DNA of 64,000 nt from Leishmania donovani (taxonomy: Eukaryota; Euglenozoa; Kinetoplastea; Trypanosomatida; Trypanosomatidae), in assembly GCF_000227135.1 (NCBI RefSeq), contig NC_018231.1, positions 104,637 to 168,636 on the forward strand. Direction: 5' to 3'. Below, piece after piece: positions 51,901 through 58,878 of this stretch (position 1 is the first letter of the stretch; each line of letters starts with the position of its first letter). Both the position numbers and the translations under genes were made by a program. The notes below the pieces were generated by a model. The model searched no databases, was not told the DNA's origin, and was given only the letters and a program-made list of their open reading frames with translations.

Positions 51901-54900
51901 GCTAGCGTGCTGGTAGCTGAAGACGCTGTACTTCAGGGACGCGTTGCCGCGCCCACGCCCGTCGGCGGCGCGCAGCGGCGAAGAGGACTGCGTGTAGCGC
52001 CTACTAGAGACGTGCCGAACCTCGATCTCCGAGTCCAGGAGCTGGAACGGCACCTGCTCTCCCATGCAGTCGGCTGAGGAGGACAGTCGCATGTGGCTTA
52101 CAACGGTGTCGACCTCGGGCGACAGCACCGTCGTGACTGTGCCGGCGGCAGAGGCGCCGCCGCTCCGACGAAGCACCAACTGCACGGTGCCCGTCGCATG
52201 CTCGGCGATCGCAATGTCACGCTGCAGAGCACAGGCCGACGCTGCCGCGGATGGCGAGGTGGTTGCAACTTCGATGGCGGTCCCGCAGAACAGTGGCGGC
52301 AGCCAGGCGGCGGTGCTGTTGGCCCCCGGCGAGCGCGACGGTGTGCTGATAAAGCCGTCCACTGTCACCTCTGTCACCTCGTACGTGATGGCCGTTGGCA
52401 CGTAGTTACGCCCGTCTTGGGAGACGCACACGTAGCCGACCTCGCTGTGGTTGGTGTGTCGCACCGTAATCACGTTCGCGCGGACGCGTGCGATGCGAGG
52501 CTGATCTTTTTGGCCGTCACACGGAGCAACGGGCGAGCTCTCACCGGTGATGGCGATCGAGAGGAGATCGTCGACGGACATGCCGGGGGCTGTCTGCACT
52601 GGTGGCACGATCACCGTCCCATCCACCGCGCGCCGCGGGGCTGGGTAGGTGTAGTAGGCGGAGAGCGGGGCGAAGAAGAAGTGCAGGCCGCGCACGCTGG
52701 CGACGGGCGGGATGGTCGCGTTGGGGCCCTGAAGGGTGTAAATACCGGTGCTGCCTGCCGCCACCACCACGTGCACGGCGCCGGAGAGGGCCTGTACGCG
52801 CTGGCCGAGCGGCAACCACGGGGAGCTGCTGTCGCTGTCCGAGGGCCAGTCGGGACCACTCGTCGGAATCGGCGGCTGCGCCGTCGCCTCCGGGATGAGA
52901 TCCTGCTTCGGGTCGATGTCGGAGGCGCGGTACTGGCACGTATAGGCCAGTACTCGCACCGCCTCGTTTGCTGGCATGCTGGCCGAGCTGCTACTGCAAG
53001 GGATGTAGTACCACAACCCACCGACGTCCACCGCGACGCAGCCCTTGACACTGGCCGGCTCTCCGGCGGCCCACAAGCGGTCGGCGAGGAGCGGGTCTAG
53101 TTCACGCACGCCGCTGAGGTAGAAACCTCCAGCGCCGTGGTCAATGAAGGAGACGCCAGCAAGGCTGACGGGGAGAGGCGACGAGGTGGAGTCGATGCTG
53201 CCGCTGCTGCCGCCTTCCGGCACCACTACGGCGTTCCTCAGGTTCTTCAAGTAGAGACCCAGCAGGGAGCCGACGTAGTCGCTCTCGGCAATGCTCTGCA
53301 TCGCTACTGCGCGCACGCGGCCGACCTTGGTGACCACCACTTGTCCACGCAGAACCTGTTCGCAGTGCTCCTCCATGGTCGCCGCCGTGACGGCCGAGCC
53401 CCCCTCGGCCTCCGTCGACGCGGACGGGAAGACGCGATAACAGCTGTTCGTCAGGGCCAGGTGCGACCACCCGCTGAGGCAGTGCTCCGACGGGCTTGGC
53501 GCCGGCGACGTCGTCGAGGACGGGTTTGGCATCGGCGTCGGCGGCACACTTGGGAAGATGGAGCCGTCGTTCAGGTAGGAGCACAGGAAAGGCTGGGTGG
53601 AGCGCGGGTCCAGGCCGACCCACATGCCAGCAGCCGATACTGGAGAAGGGAACGACGTGGATGCGTTGCCGCAGTCGCATTCGGTCGGCGGCGGAGGCGT
53701 GATGCCGACCACACCGTAGCTCAGCGCTGGCTCTCCCTCGCCCCAGTTGGAGTAGTACAGATTGGTGCTCGTCGGCCACGCCGGACTGGACGGGCTTGCC
53801 GCCGCGTACTCGGACGCGCTAAACAGGTACTGGTCGGCGTACCAGCTGCCGATGAGGCCGGCGCTGCTGCTGTCGCGCATGAAGCTGCCACCAAGGAACA
53901 CCGTTCGCGCGCTGTCTGTGACGCCGCTCATGGTCACCACCGAGGCCGCGTGGGCAGGTGCTTCGGCCATGTTGCTGCCATCGCACGTGCACGGAGTCGG
54001 CGGCGCCGCCATCGCGCTTAGCAGCGCGGACACGACCCATGCGTTCTCCTGCTGCGACATAACGCTTGCCAGCGACCCTTTCGGATTCACCGCAGCGCAG
54101 TACTCTCGAGCGCCTTCGAAGTTTTTGCCGAGGCGGCCGCCCACTTCGCTGGCGTTAGCGAACAGGCGGTAGCACACGGCGTTCACAGCACCGTCACTTG
54201 TGTCGACAGAGGCCGGCAGCGCCGTCCAACCGCTCAGGCACGGGGGCGCGGGCTGCGGCGTCGCTGGTCTCTTGGCGTGGCCGCAACCTCGCTGGGGAAC
54301 GCCGGAGTTCGACCCACCTTCACTACTGCTGTCGGAGCTGCCCGAGGAGGAGGTGCCGTGCGCGTTGCCGCTGCTAGAGGACGCGGTGGCAGGCGGGATG
54401 ACGGTGAAGTCCGCCTTGAAGGCGCACGCGAATGCGTGCGCCGACGCTGCAGACGTCAGCAACGTCCACTGTCCACTCGCGCGCATCGCGATCAAACCTG
54501 AGTGCCTTTGCCAGTCCACATCAGCGGCGAAGTTCGTGTACGCCGCGCTGCCTGCGGAGACCTCTGCTGCCGACGCTGCCTCCACCGCTGTCGTCTGCGC
54601 GAGCTGTTGCGGGAGGCCTCCTCGTGTGTGTGCTGCGCGCGAGCTGTTCAACCAACTAGGGCTCTGCATCTCCAGCAGCTCAGCGCGGGTTGGCATCTGC
54701 TGTCGCTGATGTAGCGCGTTACCACCGTTGCTGCTCACGTCGGCGTACCAGTGCACCACGCCGTAGCCGGCTGCGCCGCCGAGCACGACGACGCCATCGT
54801 CTTCCGCTCCAGCGTTGTAAGCGTCCGAAAACAGACTTCTAAAGAACGCGTTCTCCGCTGCGGAGCGCACGGCGACTCCGTGCGGGGAGGCGTAAGTGGC

Positions 54901-55350
54901 GTACGGCCACGGTGTGATGCCATCTGTGCTGAGAGGGGCGTCGCTGCCGCTCGAGAAGAGCGAGGTGCAGAGGGACTCGGCGGATGAGGCAGGCACGGGC
55001 GTCCTGATGAATACACGAGCGCACAGGTGCGCCTCCGCAGCGCTGTCGGTGGTGGGGATGGCCATCGGCGGAGAATAAAGGGACCAGCCGTACGGGCATG
55101 ACGCGACGGTGGCCGCATTGAATCCGCCGTCGGCGCGGGCCGGCTGAAAGACGCCCGGGGCGAGTGCCGCGACGACGAGAAGCGCAACAGGGAGGACGGT
55201 CCATCGCGCCAGCGCACGGGATGTAGACGGCGATGGCGGCTCCCCAGCACGGACCGTTGTGAAGGAGCCGAACGCGGGCGTGTGCCGCGCCGCGGTGCTA
55301 CATGCATTGCTCATTCCTTTTCCTGAAAATCTGCGCTGCTTCGCTTCCAT
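42955..55350 (-). CDS. Giant type I membrane protein: three C-type-lectin-like domains plus about 15 cysteine-containing modules
   Basis: The protein has 4,131 residues. A basic N-region leads to a signal sequence at about 46-70 (WTVLPVALLVVAALAPGVF). Three C-type-lectin-like domains follow, at about 83-314, 370-596 and 621-811. Each opens with C(P/L)(Y/S)GW and closes with a Cys strand (AFACAF, FLCSYL, YTCQYR). The second has NWGEGEP and the third WAAGEP, the family's W-x-x-G-x-P turn. Residues about 845-3,760 hold some 15 divergent modules of about 195 residues. Each starts near a G-x-G-type strand, has an internal Cys, and ends in a strand of the type V-C-(I/L/F)-S-x-D-G-G (for example CISTDGG, CFSVDGG, CYSVDGG, CLSIDG). 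A membrane helix (about 4,088-4,113, WWTIPLLLVLPGVMVYGTYY) leaves a tail of about 20 residues. It is probably a large cell-surface adhesin or receptor. The start ATG at 55,350 is the first one after the predicted splice acceptor. Confidence 0.85.
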   Translation of the reverse strand: MEAKQRRFSGKGMSNACSTAARHTPAFGSFTTVRAGEPPSPSTSRALARWTVLPVALLVVAALAPGVFQPARADGGFNAATVASCPYGWSLYSPPMAIPTTDSAAEAHLCARVFIRTPVPASSAESLCTSLFSSGSDAPLSTDGITPWPYATYASPHGVAVRSAAENAFFRSLFSDAYNAGAEDDGVVVLGGAAGYGVVHWYADVSSNGGNALHQRQQMPTRAELLEMQSPSWLNSSRAAHTRGGLPQQLAQTTAVEAASAAEVSAGSAAYTNFAADVDWQRHSGLIAMRASGQWTLLTSAASAHAFACAFKADFTVIPPATASSSSGNAHGTSSSGSSDSSSEGGSNSGVPQRGCGHAKRPATPQPAPPCLSGWTALPASVDTSDGAVNAVCYRLFANASEVGGRLGKNFEGAREYCAAVNPKGSLASVMSQQENAWVVSALLSAMAAPPTPCTCDGSNMAEAPAHAASVVTMSGVTDSARTVFLGGSFMRDSSSAGLIGSWYADQYLFSASEYAAASPSSPAWPTSTNLYYSNWGEGEPALSYGVVGITPPPPTECDCGNASTSFPSPVSAAGMWVGLDPRSTQPFLCSYLNDGSIFPSVPPTPMPNPSSTTSPAPSPSEHCLSGWSHLALTNSCYRVFPSASTEAEGGSAVTAATMEEHCEQVLRGQVVVTKVGRVRAVAMQSIAESDYVGSLLGLYLKNLRNAVVVPEGGSSGSIDSTSSPLPVSLAGVSFIDHGAGGFYLSGVRELDPLLADRLWAAGEPASVKGCVAVDVGGLWYYIPCSSSSASMPANEAVRVLAYTCQYRASDIDPKQDLIPEATAQPPIPTSGPDWPSDSDSSSPWLPLGQRVQALSGAVHVVVAAGSTGIYTLQGPNATIPPVASVRGLHFFFAPLSAYYTYPAPRRAVDGTVIVPPVQTAPGMSVDDLLSIAITGESSPVAPCDGQKDQPRIARVRANVITVRHTNHSEVGYVCVSQDGRNYVPTAITYEVTEVTVDGFISTPSRSPGANSTAAWLPPLFCGTAIEVATTSPSAAASACALQRDIAIAEHATGTVQLVLRRSGGASAAGTVTTVLSPEVDTVVSHMRLSSSADCMGEQVPFQLLDSEIEVRHVSSRRYTQSSSPLRAADGRGRGNASLKYSVFSYQHASVHAARLASLDPIYNSSEVSSVLAQSQHPAEYYVCVSVHKPPLTLTSDVAKIGAASRRLLALWGASVNAGISSNSSGASTTFSLSIAERLAARTSVSPAGAAVRTYTAVPGLKAHLVPPPVSVKGMWALPPRRLRQQRAWFTATSGSSTAAGSPWATLVPAAAARNRSAHYLLRTQHPFDSTDPMSASSSSTVLPSTVHLHIPQYSSPIILLDGHNAERGMLALLSQNPKDCNRHQPLPLDDPTRAAATWPRHLDTMVPLSTVTMTVEGSGTAAATATVAYMQLNLNHTGLWGHHPTRTDGPAATRQTWYVCISYGALSPFLPVRQPTLRITVHRQRVDRFLIDSSVSFSSEAVAAAEAADASTTHLSVNTGFAGMLWLHGLDVRLWSTTTLDSAQVAFSVVLPSSGTADDTAAQCSNANLFYAQRALGLLTPESCRHTRAAGGNSSADGDADCEGREAARVGMVVPLGFFTQHSLRRMQLCLSVPLPFATNTTGGSSELVPQRRFFAPLVNTTLDVRPIQLLYMGRYSSIPASAAAVPPNPAAPPSTGATLIRLAEGARDVVLPLTGYGIRPDMTMFLSLQLCHGVPISSTGRHDNLVKEQSALNISVVSLYDLPSSYWAPMEAVNDVQGDGGSESGSAYQPRVFVVLKHSDLLSKSAAQRLFGASTATADAARKPLNVCLYAPGTATLVFPTNFQLVVEPPRVTAIRNLPSDAPLLARATAHMPPYNSSSSPLPPSSVATVVYAGTMDLIVEGFGLDGPNAWLMPAVDCGNASSHLWRTPVQLSGLPSSTTTTVRIAVESGNVTSPLYAESTRYVDPQTSYSSWFISLRQAETARVGADVNVSSGTYVDRFQWCVRIGETSEDVAVSPYVSTGLPYRLVIPATDGFVVEDSPVHQNHISTVLALPMQHATGGQWFSMKLAGPIVDVVQAIGSPLYMFLAPQDLSCYALKNSYVHQGLHSFGSASFSAVNGSAVLLPRWLTVPGIYQLCASTLYPTLDSADEGIEAALQFFSLHGLQVRLANAVYGVSALNHTTSVTVEQGQEWALPISGSLLTNRSLVRFHTSALQCSQPMVATKSSGGAELPDIRVQDAFTWFSLFGGKDDNRDSEGSLTASAHYIVLSQSLIRSLAAPATYVLCFQPQSHLDWRVAPAISLVVETHVRRPTAYNYFPADGSEDVALLTALPPSKVALEWNTGEESMVNVVGTAGRQVSLALWCLPAPTKSISGGVGVEEDLVPCGDHRRVMFVKPMDNDEDPCFVDAEAVPDDVVRGPYVLHIGVLTMPYALSTRGSGNGDDAVPVIIPSMTQPWIMCLETGPERWREPVQPMFQLQYTHAMPTDFRVKADDASNTTAPFPAHKVGVAATTSAEVDRGTGMPAGGNTTLILYAQDSSQVVYLNGYGIERGHRLRFGARCEETMEPPASSRSRGGVSSGGGAGMVNTTLSDMADYHHRVAARQLLANTRLYTDPLPIEDDNGVFLVPSTHILLSEEATSGAGGIAACISTDGGATYAKTSLTLRVLPSRLRIDTETTQRNLLAQILADTLLVPENSHGSVDLTALIKAGQVIGSSTEAATASPSSVGDSGMRDADMYLSPGTQVLLSASCSYNSHGIPLLTVSVSNVLTLAKHHTGTVTPQRLRVCVRDPEAAVAAAAVLDSGVSEDDGGTATAFFMASGVYYRVISVQVGRVSLHAWTPTEAMQADLIEQVVVRRGAREDLLLPVLLKSTAHAETAVAVASSPGDELLQRLELSPSALSLLSLTRFYVGRPCYRSAQSPDPASAISPYVSSYAGMQLNFGADRITVSPLPLSRRQQQQQQQPSSLSLPDSLSKTLVAALPSGNTYSVPHYTLESRGSVCFSVDGGLHYLSVGIAHFTEKWAPTLRVTVNAEDAEKGKDVREEADATTAATPSTNAMRVYTQSSTTRQLLDTRYVDPGTLPPWTATANHTEAHVLADLGQLTTAMLWTGFLGDNGFAVNGLLYLPASTHAAPSAEASPSGLVPSGGPQPQPLLFSLDNRLQNISTNMTVTVAPWSLTCYGDAQQREFYVHPLDVGLLVTTAPGRCSAGMRDGVRVRVVPLSMAECNDTVAVDTFYLFDLATVQPAAWGATAAAGEAASSPARAMQLPIGLRYTPVGLYALCLRQDLPYVSSLLSDNNARAPGDLVTATYTATPLRLRVARNWTVVSVSSATVSNSSDNVVAIAQSSYAELPVTGTAVRVRGMPVLFAFAPPSAQMVMRRGGSGPWTWSGGCAAVPEAWDPVTGMPLVSASASSASGPDGLLLTAPWRNAQGGVLRVDAAYVSRVEWDTAAVVPAAATNGNSTTASPRYADRLRSYALCYSVDGGLSFQAAGTAGQTSPRTLAAVVVPPTITSLSCNRTTAADPTQRPLGWSADNATATTVRVQYLYSSPGADASITSSPQVVTYAARPPTYTYAWTSAFVGNGMGAASGRRLPTVTTTAADVSTVAAAVALVRTSRYGARCDGAAAVSANFTQFYGATVFGADAWNVSAVNASSPLAMPIFLINLQHGGVWSTADTAAVVAWRGAQTAKRVAQFERMNPALSQETWVNQTAALWARYKDVPGAPLNGQSILGWATDAATAASRSNGESIVVCLSIDGTHFYSADVARAAALSSEAQAQQQVVIATASASSSSSSSTTTTTVTHLSPWPLYLRSTVGPSISNASANTTMASVTTQLLWMREISMVMELLARPNTNAATATAAAASGSPYLGYTSASLALFQEAMAAALGVDPSVVAVQLHMSGFVALPKAAASLHAVESVAVAAVQARHRAAAILGGLQRASTALMDNATADPQPVLLPTYALVLSIIADAVAYDAAVNTSTLSAAPDLLYRGVQLLRDNVSGPALLATLARGRDAVATASLSSLTVNFTLRNGIDLHAANATMSAALPWSPAQEVAWRRLFLSIPHATLTPGPVLDDKDNDSTSKVRWWTIPLLLVLPGVMVYGTYYVYKKYLQPANEPTKAPVVENRQ

Positions 55351-55431
55351 CCGCGATGTGCTGATGCGAGTTGGCGACGCTACCTACCGTCTCTCCCTTC
55401 CAGGCTGTCACCCTGCTGGTTGGAGTGGCGG

Positions 55432-55538
55432 CTGGGTGGGTCCGTTGACGCGGTGGTGGCGTAGGCGCGACAGCGATGATGAAGGAAAACCGCAAGAGAC
55501 GCAGGCAGGCAGAGGGATGGGGGGGGCGGAGGAGAGAG
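55432..55538 (-). promoter_or_regulatory. Predicted trans-splice acceptor for the giant gene
   Basis: On the minus strand a pyrimidine-rich tract (plus-strand purines, about 55,480-55,530) is followed by no AG until 55,433-55,432. No minus-strand ATG occurs between it and 55,350. Confidence 0.5.
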
Positions 55539-58500
55539 ACTACACGGGAACAAGTTGATGGAGGCGAGCCACGACAACAACAGTGGTAGCGAAGAAAAGC
55601 GAGCCTGAAGACAGAGACGTTACACTTAATAGAGAGAAAGAGCGGCCCACCGAACGGGTGGCGCCGCAGCGGTGCACGCACGCCTGCTTGCGTGTTACAC
55701 ACTCTGCCCCGCACCCTTTTCCCCTCTCCGTGTGCCTTTGCTTGCTTGACGTCGTGCGGCCACGGAGCGCAGCTGCTTGCGCACGTGCGTGTGAGGGTGC
55801 CTGTGTAACGGTAACGGAGAATGTGGTCGATAGGATGGACCGTCTTCACCTTTAGTTGTATATGTGTATGCCCTGGCCCTTGTCCCCCCTCGCCCAACTG
55901 CGTGCGGGCAAGCGTGTGCTGCACGCGGCACAGATGGGAACGGATGACGCACGCACGCCCTTGCAGGCAGGGCGACAACAGACACACCGGCAGATTGACG
56001 CGTGTAGACAACCAAGGAATAGCGGGAGGAGCCACCCCCACAAAAAAAGAAGAAAGGAATAATCCGCAAGCGGGGCGGCGCACACGTACGGTAGAAAAGT
56101 CAACGCGCGAGTCGGGAGGGGGTGGAGGAGGAGGAGGGGGGGGAGAGCGGGCTCGCACTGACGGCGGAGCTGAGCTGCCAGCTTCTACGTCGGGCTGTCG
56201 CTACTCCTTCCCTTTTGCTGTGTGTTGTCGTGCTCGTTGCAACGTGGATGGCGCGGCGGGGGGGGGCTCAATAAAGGCACAGCAGAGACGCAGCCGTGAC
56301 ACCACCGTTGCTTCTCCGCTTTTCGTGGCTTGACTTTTCGTTTTTGGACTCGAAATGATCAAGAGCGGCACCGCCGACGAGAAGCAGGTCGATCGCGCCC
56401 CTCCACAGACACACACACACGTCGATACACAGAGGCACTCAGACAGATGGACAGCAAGTGGATGCAGAGGAGACGAAGTGGGAAGAGAAGAGAGATGATG
56501 AGGAGTTCGACGTGGCAGAGAGGAAGAGTCCGAGAGTCTCTCACCGCAGCGGAAGCACACGCACACGCACATGTAGAAGTTCGATGCGGCACGTGTGGCG
56601 AGAGATCGGAGAGCGATGAGAGATCCATCTCTCGCTTACTCCCCTCTCCCAACCTGCCCCCGGCACACCTCTTTCTAACAATCATCTCGCGCGCACATGT
56701 GCCCCACAAACTCTTGTGCAAGTGAGCGGACGGTTTCGTGTATGGAGGCGCAGAGAGGGGGCCAGGGCAGGGCAGAGCGAGGACGGCGTATGTCTATGCG
56801 CAGACAAGCCGCAGGGGGGGGGGAGTTGTACGGCAGTGCTCTCCCCGCTCCATTCCACATACCTTCACGCCGTGCTCGTACGAGTATCGTTTTCGTTTTC
56901 AAACGAAGTATCGCGTCATATCAACATACTCATGGGCGCATCATCTTCCGAGCTGGGGCTGCCGGTCTTGTTAGCACCACCACCGACGGCGACTTGCGTG
57001 CTGTCCTGCAACCCCCTTCCACTGCAACGCTCGACAGACGGTGCACGTAAAAGAAAACGCAACGCCAGAAAGGATGGGAGGACGAAGGGAAGAAGCGGCT
57101 CGCGGACGCACGTGTGTGCGTCGCTCACACACACACACTGCATCTGCGGTGATGCCAGTAGGGTGTCTTGCTGTGGCCAAGTGCGTTGCCAGCACAACTT
57201 TCGCTTCACTCAAACACGCAGGCGCACATGAACCGATATCTATATATAGATATGGAGAGGCGAGATGGACATGACGGCAGCAGTGCGCTAACGAATGAAG
57301 GCAGGACGACAGGCAGGCCCACGCAAGCCGCGAGGTTAGAGAAAGTGGGTACTTCAGAAAGCAAGAGAGGGTAGCCGAGAAAGAACAACAAACACTAGGG
57401 CGGTGTTGTCCGTGACGGCGGAAGGATACAGAGCCCTCCATCTCCCTATCGCTCCGACATCGACACACGCAACATTAACAGCAACAACACTCAGAGGCAC
57501 AGACACACGCACACGCAGGGGATCAGCATGCGAGCAAGAATGATGAGGTAGCGAGATGCTCACGATGATGAAAACAGAAGAAGCGGGATGATGATGATCG
57601 CCTCCCCGACGCCTCCTGAAAAGGGGACGACTGAACGGGTCATCAACGACGCATGCATTATATCGTATCCCGAGAGGGACAGACAGATGCGGAGCACGCG
57701 AGAAGTGCACGCGCACGCTCACACACACACACACATACACACATACACACACAGGCAGAAACAAGGTGAGCGGAGCATAGAATTGGGGGGGGGGGGAGGG
57801 AAACAAGAAAGACGGGAGACCGTGAAAGCATGAGAGAGAGGGAGAGGGCTTTGTGAGCCAAAACCGCCCTCGCCACGGCACATCATCATCGCAACTGACG
57901 ATCTCCACATGAGCGTGAGGACGATCAAGCACATAACGAAAAGGCGCAGAGAGCCGGCGTGAGATTGAGGCGGGCGGACGGCGAAACTCGAACACAGTGG
58001 CGCTCAGCAGCACCGTCGGTTGCACGCACTGCCACACACCGCTACGATGGGGCGAAGAAAATAAAAATGACAACAGCAACATAAACACACACACACACAC
58101 ACACACAGACACGCATCAACGATGCATCGGCGACGGCAGCAGCGCCATATTCCTTCACACCTCCTCCTCTGTCATGCAAGGGGCTGCGTTCCAGGCAACA
58201 TGTTCGGCAAGGCAGACGAACGAGGGTGATGAATGCGCAGGCTCACGGTGAAGCACAGCGTGGCTCTGGTGTACGGGCTTGTGTGTGCGTGTGTCGGTTT
58301 AGCAGAAAAACAAAGGAAAGGGAAGGGAGGGGAGGGGATGGGGGGTTGGTGGAAATCATTGGAGAGAGGAATGCAGCGCAGGATGGATGGGGAAACGCGC
58401 GCACGTACGCACGCATGCACGCAGACAAGCAACGCAGAAGAGTTTGTTCCTTTTAGAGGCTCCGTAAGAACGCAAAGTCTACGAGCAAGCCGAAATAGAG

Positions 58501-58878
58501 CAGCAGCGACGACAATGATAACAACACACACAAGAGGGGGACATCTACCAACCTCCCATCACCACCACGTCAGACACGCACGCACACACGCACACACACA
58601 TCTTTCACAGAAAGCATGCCCTTGAGCGTGTGAGCGGCAGCGCCGGAGAGGGAGAGGGAGAGGGGGAGGAGAGCCGTCCTCCCGCAAAGAATAATAAAAA
58701 AAGAAAGAAAACGCTATGGGGTACGGAGAGGACACCACCAGTGCACACATCGATATCGCCAACTACGAGGTGTCGCAACACGCCCGCTCCTTCCACCTCT
58801 CAACACGAATGCGCAGGCTGTACTGCGTGAGTTGATGCATGTCGCCGACTTGTAGCAAGAGCAACCCAGTAGCCACCT
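55539..58878. other. Longest spacer in the minus cluster
   Basis: These 3.3 kb hold purine-rich tracts (56,115-56,145), G-runs at 56,260-56,267, 56,814-56,822 and 57,785-57,796, and CA/AC repeats at 57,720-57,752 and 58,086-58,107. A palindromic tatctatatatagata sits near 57,237-57,252. Open frames of up to 250 codons are CA-repeat translations. No gene is supported. Confidence 0.65.

Noticed and set aside
55298..56158. Minus-strand frame of 286 codons overlapping the start of the giant gene
   Set aside because: It overlaps the giant gene's N-terminus in another frame, is low complexity and lacks any domain.
57354..58112. Minus-strand frame of 252 codons with CVCVCV runs
   Set aside because: It is a translation of CA/TG microsatellites and pyrimidine tracts in a spacer, with no conserved features.
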